Assembly (NCBI RefSeq): GCF_007750395.1
Contig: NZ_CP036281.1
Location: 2,565,001-2,629,000, forward strand
Reading direction: 5' to 3'
Origin: Polystyrenella longa
GTDB taxonomy: Bacteria; Planctomycetota; Planctomycetia; Planctomycetales; Planctomycetaceae
Length of the DNA: 64,000 nt
Both the position numbers and the translations under genes were made by a program. Numbering within the stretch: the stretch's first letter is position 1; every line of letters starts with the position of its first letter. Below the pieces are notes generated by a model. It was not told where the DNA came from. It did no database searches and saw only the letters and a program-made list of their open reading frames with translations. Positions 48,434 to 57,629 of the stretch are shown here, piece after piece.

Positions 48434-51400
48434 TTATTTTCCAAGATACCATTTAGCAGCACTCGCTTTGTCTTCGGGCAGGACGAGTTCTGCTTGAATG
48501 GCTTCTTTACGGGTATCCAGATCAATTTTAATAGTGATGTGGTGTGTCCCTTCGGTCAGTTCGAGCGGAATCGCGTCTGAGATGGTCAGGGGCTCTTCGT
48601 CTAACCAGACTTCGAGTCCCTCCGTTGAGCCAAGCAGTAGTTCTGCACGGGTAGCCTGTTCGGCCAACAATTCGGCTCGTACAAATCCGAAACCACGTGC
48701 CTCTTTCGGATGACGGATATTAAAGCCGGGAATCATGTCTACGGGCAGTTTTCCACCCACAGTTGTGTAGGCAGCCTTCCAATTGAAAACCTCGTTCTCG
48801 GATGCGACGGCGCTGACTCGTGTTCTTATCATCAGATGCCGGGCTGGCTCTGTGGGTATCAGGTATTGCCATGAACGAGCCTGCAGTTTCTTACTGACCG
48901 AGAATTCGTCGGTTCGTCCCAAGTCTGACAGGAACTTGACCAGATCGACAAACTCCGCTTCTGTCAGCGAGTCGGTCAGGCCGGTTGGCATCATAGATTT
49001 TCCCTGAAACTCTTCGTCTACGGAATCGAGTGGCACTGAAAATTCGTTATCGTCTGCATTTCGCAAAATGACGTCGGAGTCGGTTTCTCGGACTTTGATA
49101 CCCGAAAATGTCTTGCCGTCTTCGGTAATAATAACAGTGGTATGATAATTCTCTTTAACTTTATCATTGGGATCGAGCAGAGAATTTACCAGGTAATCAG
49201 GCTGGGCACTTGCTCCCAGGCTGAGCAAGTCTGGACCGACGCGCCCCCCTGCTCCAGCAATGGCATGACATTGCTGACAGACAAGGATTTCTCGGCGGTA
49301 GATCGTTTCTCCCCGGGCGGCATCCCCTTCTGATTTCACCAACTCAAGTATGTGAGTCATTTCTTCTGGGGATAATTTCCGAGGTCCGGTTTGAATCTGG
49401 GCCGACTTGGTGATGGCCGCAGTCAGTTCCGGTAACTGTCGACCGGACTGTTGAATCTGTCTCAGCGACAGGACGGCAACATCGCGAGAAAGCTGACGGG
49501 AACCTAGCTGTTCAACAAAGGATTTTGCCAGTTCTTCGTTGGCGATAATTGGTTGCATTATCTGATTAACGGCTTCAGTACTGTCTGACTTGCTGAGAAG
49601 GTCAGCAGTGACCGTCGCGGCGGCAGGGTCATTCTGTTTGAGTAATGCGATCGCTGCCGCTGTTTGCAAAGTCCGGTTTTCGCTGTTCTGTGCGAAGTTG
49701 CGAAGTCGCTCCAACCCGGGTCCGGATCCAATTCGGGCAATGGCCTGCAGTAGTACACGCTGTTCTTCAACAGAGAGTTCTTCCTGCCCGAGCTTCTTAA
49801 ACAGGACTTCCTCTTCCGCCTGCAATTTCCAGGCACCAATAGCACTGATCGCCGCCAATCGGATTTCTGATTGGGAAGAGTCGACGAGTGATGTGATCTG
49901 ATTCAAGTCGCCTGCGGGAACCACATTCCGTGTTGCGGCAACGTTCGCCAGTTCCGTTAGCCAACCGGCTCGTGCAGCCTGGCTATTTTCTTCATTGAGA
50001 ACAGCAGTGTAAACGAGTCCCAGTGACGTTGGATTCGGTTGCTGCAAGAAGAGTCGATAAACAGCGGGAAGTTGTTCTGCCGGGATCTTGTTTTGTTGCA
50101 CCAGATCGATCAGCAGATTCACGCCACCATCGCCACCCATCGCATTGAACAGGAAAAGCAGTTTGTCTGTCTCTTCCAGGAAACGAACGTCACCCGCTTG
50201 GACTGCTGGCAACCAGACTGGCTGAAGATCGCGGGCAGTCACCCACAAGGCGTAGTCCAGGAAGGTGTCCATCGGTTGGTCGAGAACCTTCAGGGCGGCG
50301 AGCATCGATTCAGGTTCTGGAATCCGGGCCAATCCACGAATTGCTTCCAATCGAACTCGGGGGCTTTCGTCCTGGGCCGCACTGGCTAACAACTCGGCGG
50401 AATTTGGAATCTCGTCGATCCAGTCCGACAGGATCGATACGCCTGCGGCGCGGGCTTTGTGATCGTTCGCTGCGAGTAATATTGTCAGTAGCTCTGCATT
50501 CGGTTCCAGCCAGGATTGATAGGCCCAAAGAGCTTCCAACAGATGATGCTCGTATTGCTCGTCCTTCGGATCCTGCTTTGCCAGCCAGTCTTCCAATACC
50601 GGTTTCAATTTATTACTACCGCGATGTTGGATCAATCGCTTGGATTGAACACGAACCCAAGGTTCGATGCTGGCGAGTTGGCTGATTAATTCCTCGTCTG
50701 ACATATCCACGAGGTTTGGCTTTTTCAGGACCGGTTTGTTTTTGTAAGTGATGCGCCAGATACGACCGTGGGTATGGTCACGACGATCATCGCGGAAGTC
50801 GACCTCACCATGTTGTATGATGGGGTTGTACCAGTCGGCGATATAGATAGCGCCATCTGGTCCCATCTTCACATCGATGGGACGAAAAGCGACGTGCTCC
50901 GTTTTGATTAACTCTGCTTTTTCTTGAGAGCTGAAGCCGGACTTGAATTCATCGAGAACGAAGCGGCAGACGCGGTGACCGCGAAAATCGTTGGTGATCA
51001 TGTTTCCCTGCCAGTCTTCGGGAAGTTGGCTTCCGCCCAGAATTTCCAGCCCACAAAACTTTGGACTTCCCGGGTTCATTCCGTTGAGCAAGCGGGGTAC
51101 GCCGACGGCTGTGAGATAGGCTGCCCCGTCAAAGATGTATTGAATTCCTTCCGAGCCAGCACCGTCCGTAGCGAAGGCTTGACCCCAGCGATCAAAATCG
51201 TGTCCCCACGGATTGACCATCCCTTTGGCGACCACATCCAGCTCCATTGTCTCGGGTCGGAACCGCCAGATACCACTACCATTTAGTCGTTTCACTCCGT
51301 AAGGAGTTTCCAGATGGCTGTGAATATAAATTGACTGATTCATATACAGACAACCGTCCGGACCCCAACGGAAAGTGTGCAGGATATGGTGGGTGTCTTC

Positions 51401-51910
51401 GGTTCCAAATCCGGTCAGGACGATCTCGCGTTTATCCGCTTGGCCATCACCATCGGTGTCTTCAAAGTAAAGCAGGTCGGTGCTATTCGCAACATAGGCT
51501 CCCTTCCCGTCTGCCGTGGGTTCGACTCCGGTAGGAATCAATAATCCATCGGCGAAGATCGTCGTTTTGTCGGCGACACCATCTTCATCGGTATCTTCCA
51601 GAATCCAGATTTTATCGTTCGCAGTAGCACCAGGTTCAATATGGGGATACGTCTCGGAACTCGCAATCCACAAACGACCTTGCGTATCGAAGTTCATCTG
51701 AATCGGTTTGGCCAGACGTGGATCGGATGCGTACAGGGAGATTTCGAAATCTTCGTGTACCTGCAATTCTCGCCGTTCCAGTTCCGGATCGGTGTCGGGA
51801 ATGTCAGTGAGATCCCGCTGTGCGAACAGGGGTGAACTGGGAACGCAGAGTGATGCCAGCAACAGGGTGGGCAGACAGGTCCATTTGATGAATGCGTAGA
51901 TCGGGTTCAC
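48434..51910 (-). CDS. PVC-type heme-binding CxxCH protein with dehydrogenase-like propeller
   Basis: 1158 residues, exported (signal 'CLPTLLLASLCVPSSPLFAQ'). Residues ~45-390 form a membrane-bound-dehydrogenase-type beta-propeller ('GRLWIASSETYPH', 'ILEDTDEDGVADKTTIFADGL', 'DTDGDGQADKREIV', 'GPDGAIYIADWYNPIIQHG'). HEAT-like helical repeats follow (~430-830), then a cytochrome c domain with CQQCH at 878-882 and a Met ligand candidate near 973 ('SMMPTG'), and a C-terminal beta domain. This architecture is typical of planctomycetes and related phyla; the substrate is presumed to be a sugar or similar reductant. GTG start with GAGG 11 bp upstream. Confidence 0.93.
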   Translation of the reverse strand: MNPIYAFIKWTCLPTLLLASLCVPSSPLFAQRDLTDIPDTDPELERRELQVHEDFEISLYASDPRLAKPIQMNFDTQGRLWIASSETYPHIEPGATANDKIWILEDTDEDGVADKTTIFADGLLIPTGVEPTADGKGAYVANSTDLLYFEDTDGDGQADKREIVLTGFGTEDTHHILHTFRWGPDGCLYMNQSIYIHSHLETPYGVKRLNGSGIWRFRPETMELDVVAKGMVNPWGHDFDRWGQAFATDGAGSEGIQYIFDGAAYLTAVGVPRLLNGMNPGSPKFCGLEILGGSQLPEDWQGNMITNDFRGHRVCRFVLDEFKSGFSSQEKAELIKTEHVAFRPIDVKMGPDGAIYIADWYNPIIQHGEVDFRDDRRDHTHGRIWRITYKNKPVLKKPNLVDMSDEELISQLASIEPWVRVQSKRLIQHRGSNKLKPVLEDWLAKQDPKDEQYEHHLLEALWAYQSWLEPNAELLTILLAANDHKARAAGVSILSDWIDEIPNSAELLASAAQDESPRVRLEAIRGLARIPEPESMLAALKVLDQPMDTFLDYALWVTARDLQPVWLPAVQAGDVRFLEETDKLLFLFNAMGGDGGVNLLIDLVQQNKIPAEQLPAVYRLFLQQPNPTSLGLVYTAVLNEENSQAARAGWLTELANVAATRNVVPAGDLNQITSLVDSSQSEIRLAAISAIGAWKLQAEEEVLFKKLGQEELSVEEQRVLLQAIARIGSGPGLERLRNFAQNSENRTLQTAAAIALLKQNDPAAATVTADLLSKSDSTEAVNQIMQPIIANEELAKSFVEQLGSRQLSRDVAVLSLRQIQQSGRQLPELTAAITKSAQIQTGPRKLSPEEMTHILELVKSEGDAARGETIYRREILVCQQCHAIAGAGGRVGPDLLSLGASAQPDYLVNSLLDPNDKVKENYHTTVIITEDGKTFSGIKVRETDSDVILRNADDNEFSVPLDSVDEEFQGKSMMPTGLTDSLTEAEFVDLVKFLSDLGRTDEFSVSKKLQARSWQYLIPTEPARHLMIRTRVSAVASENEVFNWKAAYTTVGGKLPVDMIPGFNIRHPKEARGFGFVRAELLAEQATRAELLLGSTEGLEVWLDEEPLTISDAIPLELTEGTHHITIKIDLDTRKEAIQAELVLPEDKASAAKWYLGK

Positions 51911-52046
51911 GAAGTGTCCTCAACTGATATATTGTCTGATGTATTGACTGAATCTGGGGTGACCGCCAGTCAATGTCGTGAGTAGGCGATGAAAAAATAA
52001 GTACGACAAGCCTGTTGTCGGGCAATTTGAACGGTAAAACCCGTGG

Positions 52047-52997
52047 CTACTTCTGACGAGCGAGCTGATGAATCTGTTTGTCCGTATCCGCCGTTAACTG
52101 CAAGAGTTCGTCAAGTTCGACGGCGTTGTTGCCCTGCTCATGTTTACGAAAGAGCAACAAATAGGTGATGTTCTGTGGTCGCCAGTGATGAAAGTAGAGT
52201 TCGTTCTTTTTGAGAACCTTTTCGTGAACGGTAGACCACTCATCAGGAAGCCCATGCCGCAGGTCGACATTATCTATTCCGAACTGATGCAGAATCTCAT
52301 CTGCCCAAGCAAGATAACCGACTTCGGTTAGATTCATGCTGCGTTCGAAATACTTTCCCGGTTCGGACTGATGAAATGCGGGTTCTGAAAAACGAGCAAT
52401 GAGATCGATATACAGAGCTTCTTCCGATTGAGCGATTTTTTGGGTTTCTGCAGCGTACAGCTTAACCTGGTCGTTGTACGATTCGGGATCGGGGTAAGCA
52501 TCTCCGAAGTCAGGGTGCGGCAATGGAGAGAGAAATATAAATCGGGGATTCTTCGATTGCTGTTTGAGATCGGCGATCAACTTTCGATACCGATCGGCAA
52601 AGGCCTGGAGTCGGTCTGCACCCGAAAAGGCTTCGTTGCCACCATATCCAAGGACGATGACAGTTGGGTCGATCGACTTCACCTGCGCCAGCATTTTCTC
52701 GTAACCTTTTTCAGGGGCTTCAAAAATACCGCGAGAATCAGCCCAGACCGTGTCTCCACTCCAACCGAGGTTACGGAAGGTCAGGTCGAGTTCGGGGTAG
52801 CTCATTGCCAGTGATGTTTCCAGCGGCCCGTATAATTGGGCCCGTTCGATCATCGTGTTGCCTAAAAACAAAACACGATCACCTTTCTGAAATTCAAACG
52901 CCGCTTCCGCAGCGAATGCAGGGCTGGTGATGATTAACATCATCGTGCCGGAGAGAAGAATCATCCGTCGTCGGAACGCTTTGAAAACTGAAAACAT
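52047..52997 (-). CDS. Exported SGNH/GDSL-like protein, catalytic residues altered
   Basis: 316 residues from ATG 52997, signal peptide 'MILLSGTMMLIITSPAFAAE'. The fold signature starts at 'GDRVLFLGNTMIERAQ', where the usual GDS block I reads GNT; block III 'VLGYGGNEAF' is kept, but block V is 'SMNLTEVGYLAWA', where active enzymes usually have His before LT. Both the nucleophile Ser and the catalytic His thus look replaced (Thr and Asn). The protein may bind rather than hydrolyse glycans or esters. It precedes the PVC heme-protein gene by 136 bp on the same strand, a pairing seen in planctomycetes. Start could also be ATG 53021. Confidence 0.75.
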   Translation of the reverse strand: MFSVFKAFRRRMILLSGTMMLIITSPAFAAEAAFEFQKGDRVLFLGNTMIERAQLYGPLETSLAMSYPELDLTFRNLGWSGDTVWADSRGIFEAPEKGYEKMLAQVKSIDPTVIVLGYGGNEAFSGADRLQAFADRYRKLIADLKQQSKNPRFIFLSPLPHPDFGDAYPDPESYNDQVKLYAAETQKIAQSEEALYIDLIARFSEPAFHQSEPGKYFERSMNLTEVGYLAWADEILHQFGIDNVDLRHGLPDEWSTVHEKVLKKNELYFHHWRPQNITYLLLFRKHEQGNNAVELDELLQLTADTDKQIHQLARQK

Positions 52998-53246
52998 TTC
53001 GTCCACTGAAACAGGTCTCATTCTGGGCAAGAGAAGGATTGAGAATCGAGGAGGAATAAATCACGATTCAGAATCGGTGGGAGAATCGCTTGTATGCGGT
53101 TCTGTTCCCTGTCATGATCGAATAAAAATAAACGGGGAACATATCGATGTTAAAGAATCGTCTCCCGTAAAGTCAATCTGCCTCGAATGATATTCGACCT
53201 CTGGTTTGAACTTGTTCGCAATGCGCCCGCAAAAAAGGAGAGTCTT

Positions 53247-54611
53247 GTGATTCGTCCGTCTCACGTTGTTTTTTATTCGCTGTTGATTTTGTTTACCTTG
53301 TTCTCTTTCACACGTACCGGGCTTTCCGCAGCCGAAACAGGCGAGTTGAAAGTCGGTTGGTCAATGACCGACATCACCCCACCGGAGAAAGTCGCCCTCG
53401 TCGGACAACTCCACAAGCGGCTTTCTGAAGGTGTTCTCGATCCATTGCGAGCCACCGTACTAGCACTGGAGACCGTTAATGATAAAGGCGTCTCTGAGCA
53501 GGTCGTGTTTGTCTCTTGCGATCTCATAGGAATTCGCAAACAGACTCAGGACGAAGTTCAGGCTGCCATCAACGAACGTTTGAAAGATTTAGATGGGAAG
53601 AATGTTTTTCTGAATGCGACTCACACTCATACCGCCCCCCAGCAGGTTGATAGTGCTTTTCGTGATCTGTACGACGTCAGTCAGGACGAGGGTGTCTGGA
53701 AAGCGTCGCAGTACCGTGAGTTTCTTGTCGAAAAGATTGTCACTGCCGTTGAAGAAGCCTGGAACAAGCGGGCACCCGGTGGTTTCAGTTGGGGACTGGG
53801 GCACGCGTCCGTAGGACATAATCGTCGAGCGACATACTTCGATGGCCATGCCAAAATGTACGGTCTTACGAATATTCCCGAGTTCTATCGGATCGAAGGA
53901 TACACAGACCACGCCGTACAGATGCTCTTCTTCTGGAACGAGCAGCAGGAAGTCACTGGCATCATCGTCAACATTGCCTGCCCGTCACAAGAGACGGAAG
54001 GCTTACGCGTTCTCTCCGCCGACTTCTGGCACGATGTCCGTGAGGAAGTGTGGAAGCGGCATTCTAAAGAGGTATTCATTCTTCCTCAGTGCGCCGCTGC
54101 AGGAGATATCTCGCCGCACCATATTTATCGCAAACAGCCCGAAGAAATCATGCTGAAGCGAAAAGGAATCTCCAGCCGCCAGCAGATCGCCACGCGCATT
54201 GTCGATGCCATCGACGAAACGATGCCTTATGTGAAGGACAGTATTCAGACAGACGTCGCACTGGTTCACAAAGTCACTAACTTTACGCTTCCCAAAGCAG
54301 AAGTCGAACCACCCTTCTACCTGACAGACGATCCGAATGAAGTCGATATTCATCTGATCCGCATCGGTGATGTTGCCCTCGTAAACAATCCGTTCGAGCT
54401 TTATCTCGATTATGGTGTTCGCATCCAGGCTCGTTCCCCTGCCGTGATGACAATGACCATTCAGCTCTCCAGCGGCCTCTGTGGTTATCTGCCAACTCGA
54501 CCCGCTGTCAGCGGTGGCGGCTACAGCGCCGAAAAATTCGTCATCGGCCCCGATGGGGGCGACGCTCTCGTTGAACAATCCGTAGAAGGGATTCAGGGAT
54601 TGTTTCCGTAG
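53247..54611 (+). CDS. Exported neutral/alkaline ceramidase-like hydrolase, second copy
   Basis: 454 residues from GTG 53247, which has a strong ribosome binding site (AAAGGAGA, 6 bp) and puts the signal peptide 'VVFYSLLILFTLFSFTRTGLSA' at the N-terminus; an ATG at 53187 is open but lacks these. 'KVGWSMTDITPPEKVALVGQL', 'VFVSCDLIGI', 'FLNATHTHTAPQQ' (zinc His pair) and 'GHNRRATYFDG' mark the ceramidase N-terminal domain family. The paralog at 38475 has the same layout. Lacks the C-terminal domain of true ceramidases. Confidence 0.85.
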   Translation: MIRPSHVVFYSLLILFTLFSFTRTGLSAAETGELKVGWSMTDITPPEKVALVGQLHKRLSEGVLDPLRATVLALETVNDKGVSEQVVFVSCDLIGIRKQTQDEVQAAINERLKDLDGKNVFLNATHTHTAPQQVDSAFRDLYDVSQDEGVWKASQYREFLVEKIVTAVEEAWNKRAPGGFSWGLGHASVGHNRRATYFDGHAKMYGLTNIPEFYRIEGYTDHAVQMLFFWNEQQEVTGIIVNIACPSQETEGLRVLSADFWHDVREEVWKRHSKEVFILPQCAAAGDISPHHIYRKQPEEIMLKRKGISSRQQIATRIVDAIDETMPYVKDSIQTDVALVHKVTNFTLPKAEVEPPFYLTDDPNEVDIHLIRIGDVALVNNPFELYLDYGVRIQARSPAVMTMTIQLSSGLCGYLPTRPAVSGGGYSAEKFVIGPDGGDALVEQSVEGIQGLFP

Positions 54612-54631
54612 AATGGAAGCGAATGTGGAAG

Positions 54632-55387
54632 TCAGTTGACGGTGTATTCGTTCAGGAAGTAGGTTGAATGGTAGTCCTCATCGTAAAAGACTTTTACTGC
54701 CAGAAGGTGAAAAGTGTTTTTGTTGATCTTTAGTAGAATTTTTTCGCTAACAGGGTGATGTTTTAGTTTCATACCAAAGAATAAATAGGGTGGCTCCTCT
54801 TTGGGGCGTAATTCCCATAGGAGGTAGTCTGGCTTTTCGACTAAATCGCATTTGTCGCATAAAGCTTCTGTATCTTCATAGGTATTAACAGGCAGGCAGC
54901 TTTCGGTCACTTCTTGTGTCTGACGCCAAGATTTATGCGATGGATAAGGGCAAATCGAGTTCAACGTGCCGGAAAACGCGCCGGTGTCATTGACAATATC
55001 CTGGCACAAATTTTCAAAGTCGAACGTAAAAAGCCCTCTCCCTTCAGTGACCGAGTAGTGAGGGTTCTAACGCACGAAGACGTCGTTTGCACGTTCCGGA
55101 TTGTCACTCTTGTAGGGTGGGAACTGAATGCTTAAACGGTTTGGGTCAACCGAGAATAGTTCAAATTTCGCTTGCGACTTAACCCTGAAAGTGTCGTCCA
55201 TTCTGAGCACCACACCAGCCGCCCGCACCTGATGTCCAGCCTGCTGTTCCAAGTGATGCTTGAACTGTTCGATGACGTCGGAGTCTGGCTTCTCCTCTGC
55301 CACCAAGGGGACGCTGCTTATGACCAGCACACCAAACGCAATAATGTTCCTGAACCGCACCGAACCACACATTCTGTTTCCATTCAT
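54632..55387 (-). pseudogene. Exported-protein gene interrupted by an in-frame TAG
   Basis: Two minus-strand frames that lie in the same frame (55387 to 55070 and 55066 to 54632) are separated by a single TAG at 55067-55069 ('ERANDVFVR-stop-NPHYSVTEGRG'). Read through, the product would be ~250 residues: signal peptide ('NIIAFGVLVISSVPLVAE'), a charged helix, a beta segment ('VLRMDDTFRVKSQAKFELFS'), and a Cys-containing C-terminal part ('ALCDKCDLVEKPDYLLWEL'). No other stop or frameshift is seen, so decay is recent, or the codon is read through, or it is a sequencing error. Family not recognised. Start ATG 55387 has GGAG about 10 bp upstream. Confidence 0.65.
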
Positions 55388-55590
55388 CCACTTGCTCCAT
55401 TCTGGAAGATGAAGAGATTGATCAATCTGTGAATTGAATTGTCGCCTTTTTAGCATTTGTGGCAATAGAAATTAATAATTTCGCTGAGATCATGGTAATC
55501 TTACGAATAATATATACATCTTGAGAAAGACGAAGAAAATCACTCCCCTGAACTCGGTACTTCGCAGACAAGTCTAAATGAAGAGCTTTG

Positions 55591-56664
55591 ATGTCCACTT
55601 CCAAACCAAAAAGGGTTGATACGCTTACTGGTTCCCTACTCGGTATGGCCGTAGGGGATGCATTGGGGTTGCCTTATGAGAATCTGAGTCGGCGGCGTCT
55701 TCAAAAACTACTAGGACCGCCGAGCAGATATCGGTTTCTGTTTGGGAGAGGCATGGTTTCAGATGATACGGAACATGCTTGTCTGGTGGCGCAGGCGATA
55801 ATTCAGTCTCCCGGCGACCCCGTTGAATTCCAGCGAGCACTCGCCCGACGGTTGAAACATTGGTTCTGGATGTTACCGGCTGGAATTGGGTTAGCGACGC
55901 TTCGGTCGATGATGAAGCTGTCTGTAGGAATCACTCCAGAGAAGTCCGGAGTATTCTCAGCGGGAAACGGACCGGCAATGAGAGCCCCTCTCCTTGGGGT
56001 GGCGATTGATGATTTGGCTATGATGAAAGAGATGGTTCGCAGGTCAACAAGAATTACGCACACCGATCCTAAAGCCTTTTATGGAGCAGCGGCGGTCGCG
56101 TTGGCCGCACGGATTTCTGCCCGGTCGGAATCCATCACTCCGAGCGAATACTTGGAGCAGTTGACGGAGTTCCTGAATGGGGAACCGGCAGATGAGTTTC
56201 TCGACCTGGTCCGTCGTGTCGTTGAATCAGTTCAACTGGGGAATTCGACGAGTAAATATTGTGAACAACATGAAATGGCTCAGGGAGTCAGTGGATACAT
56301 CTACCAGACGGTGCCAGTAGTGCTTCATTGCTGGTTCCTTCATTGTGAGGAATACGAGGAAGGCATTCAAGAAATCATTCAACTCGGAGGGGACACGGAT
56401 ACGACAGCGGCCATACTTGGAGGTAGTATTGGAGCCCGAGTTGGGGTAGGAGGAATTCCAGATCATTTATTAGTAAATCTGAGTGAGTTTCCTCGGAAAG
56501 TCGATTGGATGAAGAGACTGACGACCCAGCTTGAGGAAGTTTTAACTACAAATCAATCGGAGCGACCTCTATCCGTTTCACCCTTCCTCGTTCTCCTGCG
56601 AAATGTTCTCTTTATTGTCGTTGTACTCTTTCACGGGTTTCGCAGGTTGCTGCCTCCGTGGTGA
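55591..56664 (+). CDS. ADP-ribosylglycohydrolase family protein with C-terminal membrane segment
   Basis: 357 residues, ARH/DraG fold, which removes ADP-ribose from proteins or small molecules using two Mg2+. Metal-binding motifs are intact: 'GMAVGDALGLPYE' (start), 'VSDDTEHACLVA' (~50) and 'LGGDTDTTAAILGG' (~265). The last ~30 residues contain a hydrophobic stretch, 'FLVLLRNVLFIVVVLFHG', followed by a basic end, which could anchor the enzyme in the membrane from the cytoplasm. No ADP-ribosyltransferase partner lies nearby. ATG 55591 chosen over an adjacent TTG. Confidence 0.88.
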   Translation: MSTSKPKRVDTLTGSLLGMAVGDALGLPYENLSRRRLQKLLGPPSRYRFLFGRGMVSDDTEHACLVAQAIIQSPGDPVEFQRALARRLKHWFWMLPAGIGLATLRSMMKLSVGITPEKSGVFSAGNGPAMRAPLLGVAIDDLAMMKEMVRRSTRITHTDPKAFYGAAAVALAARISARSESITPSEYLEQLTEFLNGEPADEFLDLVRRVVESVQLGNSTSKYCEQHEMAQGVSGYIYQTVPVVLHCWFLHCEEYEEGIQEIIQLGGDTDTTAAILGGSIGARVGVGGIPDHLLVNLSEFPRKVDWMKRLTTQLEEVLTTNQSERPLSVSPFLVLLRNVLFIVVVLFHGFRRLLPPW

Positions 56665-56753
56665 AATCTTTTGTGGAACACGAAGGGATCGAATCTTTCT
56701 CAACTCCGTCCTGAGAAAGTCGTTAAGAATTCCCGTCGCCGGTCGAATCTCGT

Positions 56754-56759
56754 TATAAT
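56754..56759 (+). promoter_or_regulatory. Probable -10 element of the PH-domain gene
   Basis: TATAAT in the context GTTATAATGG, 54 bp before the ATG. A clear -35 is not seen. The same GTTATAATGG context occurs before larA (45730). Confidence 0.4.
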
Positions 56760-56812
56760 GGGGAACCCCTCATTCACGACCGTGAGTATTAACGAGAAGG
56801 ATTAAGAGAGCG

Positions 56813-57217
56813 ATGAGCGACGTTGAAACTGACGAAATTCTGTACGAAGAGAATCCGGCGATGTTCCGGAACAACCCGTTCTTCTTTATTTTGCTCGTGT
56901 TAATCCCCGTCATTGGATGGATTTGGTTGCTCTACTGGTGGATGCAATGCCTTAGCTCCAAATTGACAGTGACCAACACCCGAATTATCCACCGAACCGG
57001 ACTGCTGTCGAAAGCTGAGAATGAAGTCCGCATTCGGCACGTACGCAACGTGCAGACGCGACAATCTTTCTTTCAGCGGATGATGAATACCGGATACATT
57101 GGGATTTCAACGGCCGGTCAGTCGGGGGTTGAAATTGCCATGAATGGCATGCCTGATCCGGATGGTGTGCAGGAACTGATCAATTCGCGAATTGAAGATC
57201 AGGATATCGGCGATTAA
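56813..57217 (+). CDS. Bacterial PH-domain membrane protein (YdbS-like)
   Basis: 134 residues. Membrane helix 'FFFILLVLIPVIGWIWLLYWWM' (~20-45) followed by a bacterial pleckstrin-homology (bPH2) domain: 'KLTVTNTRIIHRTGLLSKAENEV', 'IRHVRNVQTRQSFFQRMMNTG', 'ISTAGQSGVEIAMNGM'. Function of such proteins is not established; they are small membrane-associated scaffold-like proteins. Single gene, with a weak hairpin downstream (57286-57310). Confidence 0.88.
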   Translation: MSDVETDEILYEENPAMFRNNPFFFILLVLIPVIGWIWLLYWWMQCLSSKLTVTNTRIIHRTGLLSKAENEVRIRHVRNVQTRQSFFQRMMNTGYIGISTAGQSGVEIAMNGMPDPDGVQELINSRIEDQDIGD

Positions 57218-57285
57218 AGCGAAACGCCGAGAGTCTTGCTGAAAGCAGAAGCAAAACTCGGTAATAGCGACCAACTACTCGTCGC

Positions 57286-57316
57286 GGCACCTCATCCTAA
57301 ATGAGGTGCCTTTGAG
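57286..57316 (+). terminator. Weak terminator after PH-domain gene
   Basis: GGCACCTCAT / ATGAGGTGCC perfect 10-bp stem followed by only TTT. Confidence 0.5.
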
Positions 57317-57337
57317 GGTCTGGTCGGCAAAAGAAAG

Positions 57338-57408
57338 TTACCCGGCAAGGATTCGAACCTTGACTAAATGAACCAGAATCATTTGTGCTACCATTACACT
57401 ACCAGGCA
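57338..57408 (-). tRNA. tRNA-Gln (anticodon CTG)
   Basis: 71 nt on the minus strand. Acceptor TGCCTGG / CCGGGTA (with G-T pairs), discriminator A. Anticodon stem AATGA/TCATT encloses TTCTGGT, anticodon CTG. D arm AGTGTAATGGTAGCACA and T arm GGTTCGAATC are typical of tRNA-Gln. No CCA encoded. Confidence 0.92.
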
Positions 57409-57629
57409 ATATCGGGTCGTCTTGCGACCGGAGCGGTAATTTAACAGAACCAGGGCAATTGCTTCAACTGAAAGTTCGCAAAATTCGGCACAGAACTTCC
57501 GTTTACTGCGATCTTCGTCCGCATTACTGATTCCTAGAGCCCCGGACACACCACTTTTGCATCAGGTTCAGTCGGTTTTAGCCCAGAATGCAATTTCTAT
57601 TTGCCCCGATTGCTTTCGAGCCAAATTCC

